This document shows positions 48,521 to 59,240 of a DNA stretch of 64,000 nucleotides, piece after piece. The stretch covers positions 62,001-126,000 of the forward strand of contig OOIN01000030.1 in assembly GCA_900323505.1 (NCBI GenBank), read 5' to 3'. The stretch comes from Ustilago trichophora. Taxonomy: Eukaryota > Basidiomycota > Ustilaginomycetes > Ustilaginales > Ustilaginaceae. Below the pieces are notes generated by a model. The model saw only the letters and a list, made by a program, of their open reading frames with translations. It had not been told where the DNA came from and did not search any database. Each line of letters opens with the position of its first letter. The first letter of the stretch is position 1. A program made the position numbers and the translations under genes.

Positions 48521-50359
48521 TCAACCCTCGTACTCGTCCAATTCCTTACCCTTTTTACCGTACGCCTCTTGATCCTCTTCGTCTTGTTCCGCATGCTGCC
48601 CATTCTCGGCATTGTCGGCGGTGTCTCGCTTCTCGGCATCCTGGGCTGCACCGCCCCTGCGCTTCAATTGATCCCTATGAAATTCGCCAACCTTGACGAT
48701 GGCGTTTGGAGGGATGACACCCTTTGGGTTTAAAAATTCGAAATCTGGACCCTGAAAGACATCGAGATAGTTTAACCATTTGCCAAATTCGTTTGTCTCT
48801 TCTTCGGTTGCAATGATTCTATCGTAAATCCATTCCTGTTTAAACTTCTCCATGAGATCGGTATGAGGTTCGTAGGTGATGAATTCTCGAAGTTCATCTT
48901 GAAGCGATGAAGATTTTCCTGCTTGGTTTTGATCGTTGAACTTGTCCTCCTTAGTCTCGCTCGATTCAACGTCGGTGTTGTTGATGACAAGATTGGAGGA
49001 AGGCGCTTTCTTGCGAATGAGCTTAGAAATCTTATCGTTATTATTACGAATTCTGCTATTGTAAGCATCGAAAATCGGCCGTTCCAACAACAAACCCAAC
49101 CCAGGAGCTTTCGGAATATGCACCCTAGCAGGTCCAAAACATTCCTCCACCAATCCTTCCCCCGCGCCCGTTCTACCAACAAGAACCAACAATCCAATCA
49201 TCTTTCGAATCTGATGGAGCATAAAGCTCTGTCCATGAAATTTGATGCTAACCCACTCAACATCCTTGATGATTTTAGGCTCAGAGATGGTGAGAGCCTT
49301 CATAAAGCGTTGACAAGATCGATCTCGAAATTCTTTACCAACGGTGAAGTTGTGATAGTTGTGAGAGCCGAGATATCGGGCAAAGATGGATCGAATTCGG
49401 GTCAAAGTGGCGGGGGACAAGCGGTAGGCTTTCTTGGCGGCGATGTCGGTGGAGAAATCGTGGGTGGTACCGTGAGATGTCCAAAAGGGGTGGTTGAGCA
49501 CTTGGTCAAGTCCCACTTTAAGCTCTTGTTCAGAAGCAGAAGGGTTGGCCTCGCGCAATTTGGACACTTCTTGATCTCTCATCCTTGTCAACATCTCGTA
49601 CATGCTCGAACCAGGTTTAGGAGGGATGAACACGTAGGTGGGTAAGAGATACTCGTACATCCTACTGTCGCAACTCTGTCGAGCATTGAAACCGTTTTGA
49701 ACCCTTGTAATGCCCCAGATGCGAATAAACTCGGGAAGCAGGCTGTTGACCTTGTCCACCAGCGTCTCGCCTTGTTTGAGACCCGCAGGTTCGAGGATGA
49801 GTTTGAGCGAGAGAAGATTTCCGGCTGCATGAACGCCACGATCGGTACGTGCGGCTCGTTGAAGACCGACTTTGTTAGGGTTGACGGCGTTGTCCGAGGA
49901 AACGGCGCCGGCGGTGCAGAATGCGTCGAAAATGTCGCCTTCGATGGTCTTGACGCCAGGGTTGATCTGAAGACCGGAATAGCCAATACCGCAGTAGCCG
50001 AATTTGACCGCAACTTTGCGCTTAGGAAGACGATCGGACGAAGACGAAGAGGAAGATTCGTTGGGCTCGGATCGGGAGGAGGAGGAGGAAGAGTCTTGGG
50101 CGCGACCAGTTCCACGACGATCGCGACGCTCCCATTTCTTATTTCCACCGTCTTGCTTGTTGGCAGAGTTGTCAAAGCGAGCACGCTTGGCATTGGATCC
50201 CTCTTGAGTGGCCTCTACAGGAACAGCGGCGGTGGTGGATGCGGTGGTGGTAGGCTCAGTGGATTCAAGCTCGCGCTTTGCCGGTCTCACTTCGTCACTG
50301 CCAGCAGCAGCAGCAGCAGCGGCGGCGGCGGCAACTTCTTGAGAAAGACGCTCGGTCAT
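48521..50359 (-). CDS. pus1: tRNA pseudouridine synthase, Pus1/TruA family
   Basis: 612 residues from the ATG at 50357-50359. A poly-Ala and charged, Ser-rich N-terminal region of about 110 residues precedes the TruA fold: KVAVKFGYCGIGYSGLQ, then the catalytic motif ARTDRGVHAAGN with Asp173. The C-terminal half of the domain shows HNYHNFTVGK and the helix FMLHQIRKMIGLLV. The acidic, polar tail (about 500-612) exceeds bacterial TruA and fits eukaryotic Pus1/Pus2. It should isomerise specific uridines in tRNA and some snRNA or mRNA, in the nucleus. The same frame is open for a further 100 codons upstream without an ATG, with arginine-rich, mitochondrial-presequence-like text; see findings. Confidence 0.9.
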   Translation of the reverse strand: MTERLSQEVAAAAAAAAAAGSDEVRPAKRELESTEPTTTASTTAAVPVEATQEGSNAKRARFDNSANKQDGGNKKWERRDRRGTGRAQDSSSSSSRSEPNESSSSSSSDRLPKRKVAVKFGYCGIGYSGLQINPGVKTIEGDIFDAFCTAGAVSSDNAVNPNKVGLQRAARTDRGVHAAGNLLSLKLILEPAGLKQGETLVDKVNSLLPEFIRIWGITRVQNGFNARQSCDSRMYEYLLPTYVFIPPKPGSSMYEMLTRMRDQEVSKLREANPSASEQELKVGLDQVLNHPFWTSHGTTHDFSTDIAAKKAYRLSPATLTRIRSIFARYLGSHNYHNFTVGKEFRDRSCQRFMKALTISEPKIIKDVEWVSIKFHGQSFMLHQIRKMIGLLVLVGRTGAGEGLVEECFGPARVHIPKAPGLGLLLERPIFDAYNSRIRNNNDKISKLIRKKAPSSNLVINNTDVESSETKEDKFNDQNQAGKSSSLQDELREFITYEPHTDLMEKFKQEWIYDRIIATEEETNEFGKWLNYLDVFQGPDFEFLNPKGVIPPNAIVKVGEFHRDQLKRRGGAAQDAEKRDTADNAENGQHAEQDEEDQEAYGKKGKELDEYEG

Positions 50360-51025
50360 ACTAGCTATTTTGGCAAGCTTTTCCTCGACGGTGTCCGAGT
50401 AGAGAACTGTGCGTTGGACAGGGATGCGCTGGCCTTTGCCTAATCCGAGAGCGATGAACCAGTCCTTTGGCGAGTGGAGGGTATTGGTACGAGCCAAAGT
50501 GTGGAAGAAAAGCGGATGGCGGCGGAAGGAGGTGAAAGTTGCACGCCACAGTGCTGGTTGGATGAGAGAGGTGATTTTGACCGAATGGCACTGGCTGCGA
50601 TGGAGAATGGAGAAGGAGGATGAGAAAGAGAAAAGGAAGAAAAAGCAAAAGAGAAGCAATATTTTTTATTTTTATTTTCTTCTTCTGGAAGTTTATCGGT
50701 GATGAAACATTTTTGTGAAGCCCAAATCGGCGATGTGAGAAGAAAGAAGCGAGAAGAAAGAGAAAAATTGATTTTCTTTTTTGGGCAGCAAAAGAGAGGC
50801 AATTTGACAGGCTGAAATGGCGGAGGTGGCAGTTACAATACAAACCAATACAGTACAGCACAGAACAGTACTGACTGCACTTTGACTTTCTTAGCGCTTT
50901 CACAATCACACGACCAATCAACCAACACATTCTCTTGTGCGCTTCTCTCTTGGTTCTTCTTGATCCCATCACATCGCCCCTCGAAACATCAGCTATCGCT
51001 GTTCTGCTTCTTTCCATCTTCCATC
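50360..51025. promoter_or_regulatory. Divergent promoter region of pus1-like and DnaJ-TPR genes
   Basis: 666 bp between opposed start codons. It includes an imperfect TACAGTACAGCACAGAACAGTACTG motif (50850-50872) and A/T-rich runs (50660-50690). The pus1-side frame is open through about 50659. Confidence 0.4.
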
Positions 51026-52768
51026 ATGGCATCTACATCCCGCCCCTCCTCGCCTACCGAGGACGGCGACACAGCAAACACCATGAACGGCAACATGAAC
51101 GGCAACGGCGCTGAAGCCTCCTCCTCCTCTTCCAATACGGCCGCCGCATCCAAGGAGCCAACAGAGCAAGACAAGCAACAGGCGCAGCAGCTCAAGACCC
51201 AAGGCAACCACCACTTTTCAGCAAAAGAATACTCAAAAGCCATCGACGCCTTCACTCGTGCCTACCAACTTGATCCCTCCGACTCGACTTTCCTTACCAA
51301 CCGTGCTGCTGCCAAGATGAGCCTCAAGATGTACAAGTCTGCGCTCTCGGATTGCCAGCTTGCAAAGGATGTCCAGGCCAAGCAGTCTCCCGACGGTGTC
51401 GCTCAACCTAAAACGCTCATTCGTCTTGCAAGGTGTCATTTGTATCTCGGTAACCCATCGGGCGCTCTCTCGGTACTCAATCCTGTCGTCAGCTCATCCG
51501 CACTCGACGATGCGACCATCAAGCAGGCTACACAGCTCCAAAAGCAGGCCAACAGCGTCGCAGACCACCTTGCATCATTCCAGAGCCTGTCCGCGCAAAA
51601 GGACTGGAGTGTGGCAGGATTCGCCCTCGACCAGGCTCAGCAGTATGCAGGTATCTCGGACAGCGATGTCCCCCTCACATGGCGCATCATGCGTGCCACC
51701 GTTCACTTGCACAAGAACAACCTCGACCAAGCCAACAGTGTCGTTGCTGACGCTCTTCGTGCCGACTCTAGCAACCCGGAAGCGCTCCTCGTCCGCGCTC
51801 GTATCCTTCTTGCCAAAGGAGACATTGCCAAAGCCGTCGCTCACTGTCAAGCTGCTCTCCGTTCCGATCCTGAACAGTCGGGCGCACGAGATCTTCTCAA
51901 GAAATGCCGTCGACTCGAAGCAAAGAAAGAAGAAGGCAACACAGCCTTCAAAGCCGGCGACAATGCCGCTGCCGTCGAACGATTCACCGAAGCCCTCAAC
52001 CTCGCCGATGACAACTCGGATCGCGATGGTCCCGCACAAGGCTTCAAAGCCATCCTCTATTCCAATCGTGCCACTGCCAACTCGAAGAACGGCGACCACG
52101 AAGCTGCCATTTCCGACTGTGATGCTGCCCTTCAACTCGACTCTGGCTACGTCAAAGCACTTCGTACCCGCGCTCGAGCTCTCCTCGCCACCGAAAAGTA
52201 CGAAGAAGCCGTGCGCGATTTCAAAAAGGCTCTCGAAGAAGCTTCCGTCTCTGGAGGGCGCGAAGCCGAGCAGTTGCAGCGCGAGTTACGCTCAGCAGAG
52301 ATCGACCTCAAGCGCAGCAAAAAGAAGGATTACTACAAGATTCTCAACGTCACCAAGACTGCCTCGGAGAGCGAGATTAAGAAGGCCTATCGCAAAGAGA
52401 GTCTCAAACATCATCCCGATAAGGGTGGTGACGAGGAGAAGTTCAAGCTCTGCTCAGAGGCGTATGCGGTGCTGACGGATGAAAACAAGAGAAGGAGATA
52501 CGATGCTGGTGCTGATGACTTGGAGCATGATGCTATGCCTGGATTTGGCGGTATGGGTGGCATGGGCGGCGGGGGCGTTGAAGTCAATTTGGCTGATCTG
52601 TTCGCTGGTGGTGGTATGGGTGGTATGGGCGGTGGCTTTGGAGGAGGAATGGGTGGTGGAATGGGCGGTTTCCCCATGGGAGGGATGGGTGGAATGGGAG
52701 GAGGCTTCCCAGGTGGCCAACGAAGAGGAGGAGGAGCACGACCTCCACCGGGTTTCCACTTTGGCTGA
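51026..52768 (+). CDS. TPR-DnaJ co-chaperone (DNAJC7/TPR2-like)
   Basis: 580 residues from ATG 51026 (MASTSRPS); upstream sequence is open but lacks an ATG. A short acidic or Ser-rich leader precedes multiple tetratricopeptide repeats (about 55-420; for example [19 protein letters not shown], and a second block starting [26 protein letters not shown]). A J domain follows at about 432-495 with the HPD motif at 463-465. The end is a Gly/Met-rich tail of repeated GGMGGM units. This order matches DNAJC7. The TPRs are expected to hold Hsp70 and Hsp90 C-terminal EEVD tails while the J domain stimulates Hsp70 ATPase, in the cytosol. The G/M-rich tail is encoded by a degenerate repeat and is longer than in the human homologue. 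Confidence 0.92.
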   Translation: MASTSRPSSPTEDGDTANTMNGNMNGNGAEASSSSSNTAAASKEPTEQDKQQAQQLKTQGNHHFSAKEYSKAIDAFTRAYQLDPSDSTFLTNRAAAKMSLKMYKSALSDCQLAKDVQAKQSPDGVAQPKTLIRLARCHLYLGNPSGALSVLNPVVSSSALDDATIKQATQLQKQANSVADHLASFQSLSAQKDWSVAGFALDQAQQYAGISDSDVPLTWRIMRATVHLHKNNLDQANSVVADALRADSSNPEALLVRARILLAKGDIAKAVAHCQAALRSDPEQSGARDLLKKCRRLEAKKEEGNTAFKAGDNAAAVERFTEALNLADDNSDRDGPAQGFKAILYSNRATANSKNGDHEAAISDCDAALQLDSGYVKALRTRARALLATEKYEEAVRDFKKALEEASVSGGREAEQLQRELRSAEIDLKRSKKKDYYKILNVTKTASESEIKKAYRKESLKHHPDKGGDEEKFKLCSEAYAVLTDENKRRRYDAGADDLEHDAMPGFGGMGGMGGGGVEVNLADLFAGGGMGGMGGGFGGGMGGGMGGFPMGGMGGMGGGFPGGQRRGGGARPPPGFHFG

Positions 52769-52832
52769 TCGTCCTACCACTCCTCAAGCAATGTATTCTA
52801 AACCTATCTCGCATTTTTTCTCTCCCTCTCTC

Positions 52833-52867
<35 letters not shown>

Positions 52868-53396
52868 GAAGCGGCAGTAGTAATCGCACGGTGACATTAT
52901 CTTCATACACCCGAGCTGAACAACTTGCTGTTCTCATCGTACGAGGAAATATTAATTTACGACAGTGATGTGTAAAGAACGATTGAGGCGCTGCGTGTTA
53001 GTTCTATCTGAAATGGGGAAGACTTGCTCGGATTGCATAACTCTTCTTTTTTTCTAGCTTTGAGGATCTATTCGGGAGTTAGGGGGGGGGACAGACGTTT
53101 GGGCGTTTTCGGGGCTAATTTGGGTCAAATCTGCTTTTCTGGCTACTTGTACAACTTCGCTTTATCTCTGGTTATTCAATCACTGCGGGGGTGTTGTCGA
53201 GACGCTTAATTTGGTGGGTTTGGCTTGGTCGATTCTGAATGTACGTCGCTGGTACTGGTTGATGAAGGAAATTGTCTGATTCCTTTTGTTTTTCCTGTTG
53301 ATCGCGAGGCAATGAGCTGTTGCGCCTGGACCGCCGGCAGCGCGGGTTGTCTTTCCAGAAGTGGTTTTCTGATCGTTCGCCTGCTCAGGATGGAAA
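52769..53396. other. Intergenic region with CT/CA microsatellite
   Basis: About 630 bp; a (CT)n(CA)n tract at 52820-52867 lies just after the DnaJ gene, probably in its 3' UTR. No gene recognised. Confidence 0.45.
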
Positions 53397-53931
53397 TCAC
53401 TCCAGGGATGCTGAACGACACTCCGGCTCCTGAATCGAATTTGGTGACACCTCCTGCTTGTATCTCCTGAAACGCCGCTTACAGCAATCTTGATCTTGGT
53501 CTACGGTTTGCTTTTTAAGAAAAAGCTTGGAATTTCTGATAGCCGCCAACAGTACAAATTGTTCGGTGCAGCGGAATGCCTTTAACTTGGCAACGCCGTT
53601 CTTGACCAAATGCGTCTTGAGAAATGTGTAAAGCTTGGCGAGAGTCCACGCCGTTGCTTCATTATTCTCCCCGTCGACATATACGCTCTCCAGCATCTCC
53701 CATTCGTCTCCGTTTCCCTCCTCCAAATTTGAATCCAGAGCAACTTGGAGTGCCTAGGTGTGGTTTACTCCTTCATCTCTTCGGGCCACGACAAACGTCA
53801 TAGTTTACTACTGCTATGACTTGGGCAGTTTCCTTTAGCTCTTTGCATCCAGATATCTTTGTCGGCTTGGTGAGTGTATCATTAGCGGTGGGAGCGACTT
53901 GGGCTGGGTTAGAAATGAAAGCGAGGTTGCA
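53397..53931 (-). pseudogene. Possible remnant or unrecognised intron-containing gene
   Basis: The minus-strand frame 53753-53397 reads as a natural protein segment (for example WTLAKLYTFLKTHLVKNGVAKLKAF). Removing a 43-nt GTTTGT...CCTAG segment (53796-53754) joins it in phase to an upstream open frame (53931-53797, including ISGCKELKETAQVIAVVNYD) that has no ATG of its own and is preceded by TGA. So either an upstream exon is missing from view or this is a fragment. Met at 53694-53696 would allow a 99-residue ORF alone. Family unknown. Confidence 0.25.
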
Positions 53932-54955
53932 TCAGACGGTCTAATGTCAGGAGTGCATTATCAGATAGGGACACATTGCAGCCACAACGCCTAAGCTCTT
54001 GCTTTGGCCTTCGGGCCGGATTGACTATGGCGCACTGGATTAGTGTCTTTACCTGGATTGCCCAGGACACGATACAGTATGTTGACTGCGCAATTCGATT
54101 GACGCGCATGGCTGTCATAACCACGTCTGTCTTGTACAACACAAACACACACCTGTGTGTGAAACTCTCTTTGGTTTTCTCTTAACTCCAGATTCATTCT
54201 ACTTGATCACCCGCCGATTAGATGATGGAGGACGACAAAGATGACGACGTTGAAAGGCCAAATTTGTTTCTGCAGATCCGTGGAGACCGCCAAGGAGGAG
54301 ATCTCAACTTGGATCTGTTGTCCATGGAGGAAGAATACTCTAGCCCAAAAAGCCACGATTTTGCGCAGTCCCGTGTGAAAAATCATCAGAATATTGTGCA
54401 ATATTCTCCGCTCCACCCTGTACAGTACAGCAGTACAGTATTCCACCTTTTTTTTTCTTTGCTGAGCCTTGTTCATCCGTGGACATCTTTTTGATACCCT
54501 GCAAACGTCAAGATTGTGCAGCGGAATTTTTTTCCGAGCTTACTTTGTTTGCTTTTGGCTCGAACCGCTTTGCGAATCGATCCATGTGGGATTGCTGACA
54601 GCTGTGTGCTGTTTCGTTGTCTCTCCGCGGAAAAGCGGATGGCAGCTGTCAAAATCTCTCGTTCAACGCGATTGGGCTTATCGCCGCGTAGGCCACAGGG
54701 TTCGGTTAGATTGAGATCGACATTCTCAGCTGTAGAATGAAAACAAAAAATAATTATACTAAAAAGTGGTTGACTAATCGATGCTGATGTTTGTCAAATA
54801 TGGGCCAGTGTACAGCAAGGATGGGATTCGTATCGAGCTGAGCTTGATGCAAACGAAAAGCAACAATGTGTATAAATGGAGCTCATGTTGACTAGTGACC
54901 GTTTTGCGTGGTGGACATCACTTCCTCATCAGCCACATATTGTACTTACGACAAC
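53932..54955. other. Intergenic region upstream of DHA2 transporter
   Basis: About 1 kb. It contains a TACAGTA cluster (54419-54440) and an AT-rich segment (54735-54790), followed by probable promoter sequence with TGTATAAATGG (54869-54879), a TATA-like box about 80 bp before the ATG. No gene recognised. Confidence 0.4.
54419..54440. promoter_or_regulatory. TACAGTACAGCAGTACAGTA motif
   Basis: Tandem copies of the recurrent TACAGTA element about 520 bp upstream of the DHA2 gene. Confidence 0.35.
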
Positions 54956-56641
54956 ATGGCTACCATGACAGAGACAGCAGCAACCACACGTTCTCCCTCT
55001 CCCATCCATCCTGATGCTGCTAGCATCACCTCGGGCGATGACAAGAAGAAGATCTCTCTCGACTTAAACACTCCTCCTTCATCCGACGCTGTAGAGTATC
55101 CTCAAGGAGCGAAATTCTACCTGATCCTAACTTCGGTAATCCTTACCATCATCCTCGTCTCGCTCGATCAAACCATTGTCAGTACCGCCATCCCTGAAGT
55201 CACGAATCAATTCAAAACGTTCTCCGACGTCGGTTGGTACGGTTCCGCCTATCTTCTCACCTCGACCTGTTTCCAACCTTTGTTTGGTCGACTTTACTCT
55301 CGATTCCCTATCAAGTACGTCTTTGTGATTGCATTTACCCTATTTGAAATCGGTTCGCTCATCTGCGGCGTTAGTCAGGATAGCACCACTTTCATCGTAG
55401 GTAGAGCCATTGCCGGACTTGGAATGAGCGGTGCTTATTCAGGAACCATGATCATTGTCACTCTCATCAGCCCCGTCGAAAAAAGACCCATTATGATGAG
55501 CGTTGTTGGTGGTGCGTACGGTATGGGTGCCTGCGTAGGTCCCATCGTAGGAGGTGCCCTTACAAGCAAGACAACCTGGAGATGGTGTTTCTACATCAAC
55601 CTCTGCTTTTATCCCCTCGTCGCAGTTGCAATCCTATTCTTCCTCACCATTCCACCAAGACCTCAAACCAAATCCATTGCAAGACGTTTCATCACAATCG
55701 ACTGGCCGGGTGTATTCTTGTCCTTGACAAGTATGATCTGCCTCTTGTTGGCGTTGCAGTGGGGAGGCATCAAGTATCAGTGGAGTGACTCAAAGGTCAT
55801 TGGGCTAATTGTCGGATTTGGTCTGATCGCCATTGCCTTTGCCGTCGAACAGTGGTACTTGGGAGATGAAGCGATTATTCCTTTCCGTCTGCACAAACAG
55901 AGAACCGTGGGTTTCGGTAGTGCTGTCAACTTTTGCATTGCCGCAGCCTACTTTGGATTGCTCTATTTCGTACCTCTGTACTTCCAAACGGTTCGAGCAA
56001 GTAGTGCTATTCGAAGTGGTGTACAAACACTTCCCTTTGTCATTGCAGTCATTGTCTCTAATGCCATCTCTGGAAGCCTGATCAGCGCATACGGTTACTA
56101 CATTCCCATTCTCATCGTCGGTACAGCCCTCACCTCCCTCGGCTCTGGACTGTTATATCTCCTCCGTCCAGATTCAAGCCTATCCCTCTACGTTGGTCTT
56201 CAATTTCTCGCAGGTATCGGTCCCGGATTAGCTTTCATGATTCCTTTCTCCGCTGTATCAGCCCGATTGGACCCAGAAGACATCGAAGTAGGCTCAGCCA
56301 TTGTCACCTTCTGGCAAACTTTGGGTGGTACCATATTTGTCTCGGTCTGCCAAGCCATCTTTCAAAACGTTTTTGTCAACAACCTAAAATCCATTCCAGG
56401 TGCTCCCATCGACGAGATTGTAGGACACGGCGTCAGCGCTTTCAGAGCTTTTACTCCCAAAGATATTCTTCCCAGCGTTGTGCTTGCAGCCAATTTGGCG
56501 GTCAACAAGACTTTTTTGGCTTCAGTGGCTTTGGGTGGCGCAGCACTGGTAAGCGTGTTTGGAATGGAGTTGAATCGTAGGATTTTGCCCCAATCGCAAC
56601 ATCTGCAACAGCAGGTAGAGGCGCACAAGGACAAGGTTTAG
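54956..56641 (+). CDS. MFS transporter, DHA2 type (14 TM), next to quinate genes
   Basis: 561 residues from ATG 54956 (MATMTETAATT); the frame starts slightly earlier at non-ATG codons. After a polar N-terminus of about 55 residues, TM1 shows the DHA2 signature VSLDQTIVSTAIPEVT. Then come WYGSAYLLTSTCFQPLFGRLYSRF, GRAIAGLGMSG and GACVGPIVGGALTS-TWRWCFYINL. About 14 hydrophobic segments are visible. It resembles toxin/drug exporters of the TOXA group. It converges on the 3-dehydroshikimate dehydratase gene with 167 bp between stops. A link to quinate metabolism, for instance export of an aromatic acid, is conjecture from position only. Confidence 0.88.
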   Translation: MATMTETAATTRSPSPIHPDAASITSGDDKKKISLDLNTPPSSDAVEYPQGAKFYLILTSVILTIILVSLDQTIVSTAIPEVTNQFKTFSDVGWYGSAYLLTSTCFQPLFGRLYSRFPIKYVFVIAFTLFEIGSLICGVSQDSTTFIVGRAIAGLGMSGAYSGTMIIVTLISPVEKRPIMMSVVGGAYGMGACVGPIVGGALTSKTTWRWCFYINLCFYPLVAVAILFFLTIPPRPQTKSIARRFITIDWPGVFLSLTSMICLLLALQWGGIKYQWSDSKVIGLIVGFGLIAIAFAVEQWYLGDEAIIPFRLHKQRTVGFGSAVNFCIAAAYFGLLYFVPLYFQTVRASSAIRSGVQTLPFVIAVIVSNAISGSLISAYGYYIPILIVGTALTSLGSGLLYLLRPDSSLSLYVGLQFLAGIGPGLAFMIPFSAVSARLDPEDIEVGSAIVTFWQTLGGTIFVSVCQAIFQNVFVNNLKSIPGAPIDEIVGHGVSAFRAFTPKDILPSVVLAANLAVNKTFLASVALGGAALVSVFGMELNRRILPQSQHLQQQVEAHKDKV

Positions 56642-56808
56642 TTCCAAGATTCTGTTTCTGTATACGTTTGTACGTTTCACAACACTACACACCACTTTGC
56701 CAAGTAATCACCTTTCATCATCATAATTCTGCTATGGGAATACGCTATGTGTGAAGCGAGCAAGTGATTCACGACGAACAATGTACAGTAGAAAAGGAAA
56801 GCTGCGAC
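56642..56808. other. Short convergent intergenic region
   Basis: 167 bp with both 3' ends. Confidence 0.4.
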
Positions 56809-58047
56809 TTATACAAAAACCTTCTCGACCAACTTATCCAACCCAGCCCTTGCTCTCGTAGCATGTTCCAACGGCACTCTTTCGCCCTCTCCATTCAAGC
56901 TATCGTTAAACACCTCGATACTCCATGGACCTCTATAACCCGCCTTGACTACTGCCTTTACAAATTCCTCCACCGGCATGAAAGCGCCCAATTCCTTCTC
57001 GCACGGGAACAACCTTGATGATCTAGACCAGATCATTCTACTTGGTCTTGGTTCTCCCTCCCTCGGACTTGGCAGTAGAGGCTGTGGCATTTTCTTTGCA
57101 TCTCCGATCTGAAGCAAAAAGATTTTCTCCCCTTGTACCTGCTCCTCTATCCTCCTCAAGCTCTTCTCTAGTTTTGCCACTGTAATTGAGGCAGGTTCTT
57201 GCACGCCCGTTATCGAACAAGGATCAGCGAACTCTCTTGCTAGAGTGTTGAAGCTGTCCAGAATCAGACCGATGTTATGGCGATTCGTTACACGAACCAC
57301 ATCCCAAGCTTGACACCACAAATCCACATGAGCTCCCCACGAGAGCGCTTCGAATCCAACCCGAACCGGATGCCCTGTCGAGTTGGTGAATTGCTGAGCC
57401 ATGTAAGAAATCTCGATAAAATCCTGCACAAGTGTGTTGAGATCTCCGGTGGTAGCAGGTGAAGGGTTGTTTTGGGAACAGATGAGAAGAAGAGGGGTAG
57501 AGAGCGCTTGCATAATGGCGAAACGAGATCGTACACGTTCCATGGCAAGATGACGGTCCGAAGGCTCAACCCACCCTTCGACATCTCGCAAAGGTTGCAG
57601 ACAGACGATTTCAAGATTGAGACCATCACAGTAAGATTTGATGTACGAAGCCGCGGCGAGTTCAAGTTCTGCTTCTTCCCGGGTACATTCGCCAAAGGCG
57701 TTGTAACATTTCTTGGTCTCGACGAAACGGGGTGTTAGACCGGACGAGGATGAGGATGAGGATGAGGATGAGGATGAGGATGAGGATGTGGAAGAAGAAG
57801 AAGCGCGCAATCGAGAATGCTGGGATAGGGGGCTATCGGGTGGGGTCAAGAGCGCATCGCTAGCGCGGATCGATGCAAAGTGCGCCGATTGGGAAAACAC
57901 CCAAAGATCATCGGTAAACAACTCCACTCCATGAATGCCAGAGGCTGCAATCGAGTCGAGTTTGGACAGGAGAGAGTGGTTTGCGGTATGATAGCCCACA
58001 CTGTGGGTAAAGATCGAGTATTTTGGTGCTTGAGTAGATGTCGACAT
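56809..58047 (-). CDS. qutC: 3-dehydroshikimate dehydratase (quinate pathway)
   Basis: 412 residues from the ATG at 58045-58047; the frame is open beyond it but without an ATG. It has the xylose-isomerase-like TIM-barrel layout of QutC/qa-4/AsbF enzymes, starting SIFTHSVGYHTANHSLLSKL and GIHGVELFTDDL. Candidate metal ligands lie in the expected order: E234 (GFEALSWG), D265 (LILDSFNT), Q314 (LLQIGDAK) and E379 (SIEVFNDS). The enzyme dehydrates 3-dehydroshikimate to protocatechuate using a divalent metal in the cytosol. A poly-Ser run of about 20 residues (residues about 84-103) is inserted in the loop after the first strands. Neighbours downstream encode the matching dehydrogenase and permease, which supports the call. 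Confidence 0.88.
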   Translation of the reverse strand: MSTSTQAPKYSIFTHSVGYHTANHSLLSKLDSIAASGIHGVELFTDDLWVFSQSAHFASIRASDALLTPPDSPLSQHSRLRASSSSTSSSSSSSSSSSSSSSGLTPRFVETKKCYNAFGECTREEAELELAAASYIKSYCDGLNLEIVCLQPLRDVEGWVEPSDRHLAMERVRSRFAIMQALSTPLLLICSQNNPSPATTGDLNTLVQDFIEISYMAQQFTNSTGHPVRVGFEALSWGAHVDLWCQAWDVVRVTNRHNIGLILDSFNTLAREFADPCSITGVQEPASITVAKLEKSLRRIEEQVQGEKIFLLQIGDAKKMPQPLLPSPREGEPRPSRMIWSRSSRLFPCEKELGAFMPVEEFVKAVVKAGYRGPWSIEVFNDSLNGEGERVPLEHATRARAGLDKLVEKVFV

Positions 58048-59240
58048 GTTGGGATGGCGAGTGATGTGATATGATGACAGTGATATTGATGGTCGTTGTA
58101 GGTCGTGGTGGAGGAAGAAGAAGAAGACGAAGAGAAGAAAGTAAGGATGAGAGAAGAAGGGAGAGAATCTAAGCAAGTGTAAGGGTCTCTGAACCAGGCG
58201 CTGTATGGGGTAAGAACCCCCCCAAAAAAAGACAAACTCAGGGGCAAAGCAACCTCCCATGCGACCGGCATCTCTCGGCAGCAAATAGTGCACTACGAAT
58301 CGCTGTATCTCGCAAGGCTATGTGCAAAGTATGGCAGCATTACCATCTCCTATCCCTCTTCCGGCTACTGTACACACAAAGGGCGATTTTGAGGGGAAAA
58401 GGGGGGGCACAATTTGACATGTTGCTTTGCGGTACGACCCCTTCCGACAAGAAGCCTAAGAAACCGAAACCGAAGCCATGTGGAGCGGCAAAAAAAAAAA
58501 AAAAAAACAAAAAACAAAAATCAAAAATCAAAATTGACCGAGCGCGGCTAACCGTCACTCACCATCCCGGCTATTTGTAAATCCCGGCTATTTTTCCACC
58601 GAGGATATCTGATCGTCGCCGCCGAGGCATTACTCGTCATCCACCATGTGGTGATGGGATTTGGGTGGTGTGGTGGTCCCCGGTCTCGTTGCGAAGTTCC
58701 TGGGTGTGATACTTTGGAGAAAGAGAGAGAGAGAGAGCGGTGTTTGCTGCAGGGGTCTGGATTGTCATTGTGACAATAGCTGGGTCGGGTTGATGTGATG
58801 AGGCGAGAAAGGATCTTCCCCTTTTCTCCAGTTTAGCCTGCAGATAGCAAGGTGATAGGTGAGAGTTGATGAGATGGGGGAACAATGTTCTTCCTCAACC
58901 GCTCCTTCTCCTCTATTCCCTTCCCCGGTCAAGATGTCGAAATACAGCAGAGAGAAGGTGGAATAGCATTTTTCCACCCTCCTCCTCCTGCTCAACCCAG
59001 ATGACACAACGGCATCTCCCACTGCCAAGAAATCTTGTGTGTGTGTGTGTCACCGGTCAACCCCAGTCTCAAATCTCCGAGCAGCTTAAACCCTTGTCCA
59101 TTACCCGGTCACAGCTCTCCCTTTCACTGCCTCCCGAGAATAGGCGAATAACATGAATTTTTCTCATCTGATAGAAATCTCGCATTGGCTGCAATGACTA
59201 CATTGTACGAGAGAATATGTGTCTGTGAATGTGAGGACGG
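58048..59240. other. Intergenic region between the two quinate enzyme genes
   Basis: 1.19 kb. It has an A-rich tract (58489-58539, with AAAAATCAAAAATC repeats), a GAGA run near 58720 and a GT run near 59038. It should contain the dehydratase promoter. No gene recognised. Confidence 0.4.

Noticed and set aside
51360..52475. 371-codon ORF in another frame of the DnaJ-TPR gene
   Set aside because: Ser/Pro/Arg-rich frame typical of an off-frame reading; the real frame has TPR and HPD motifs.
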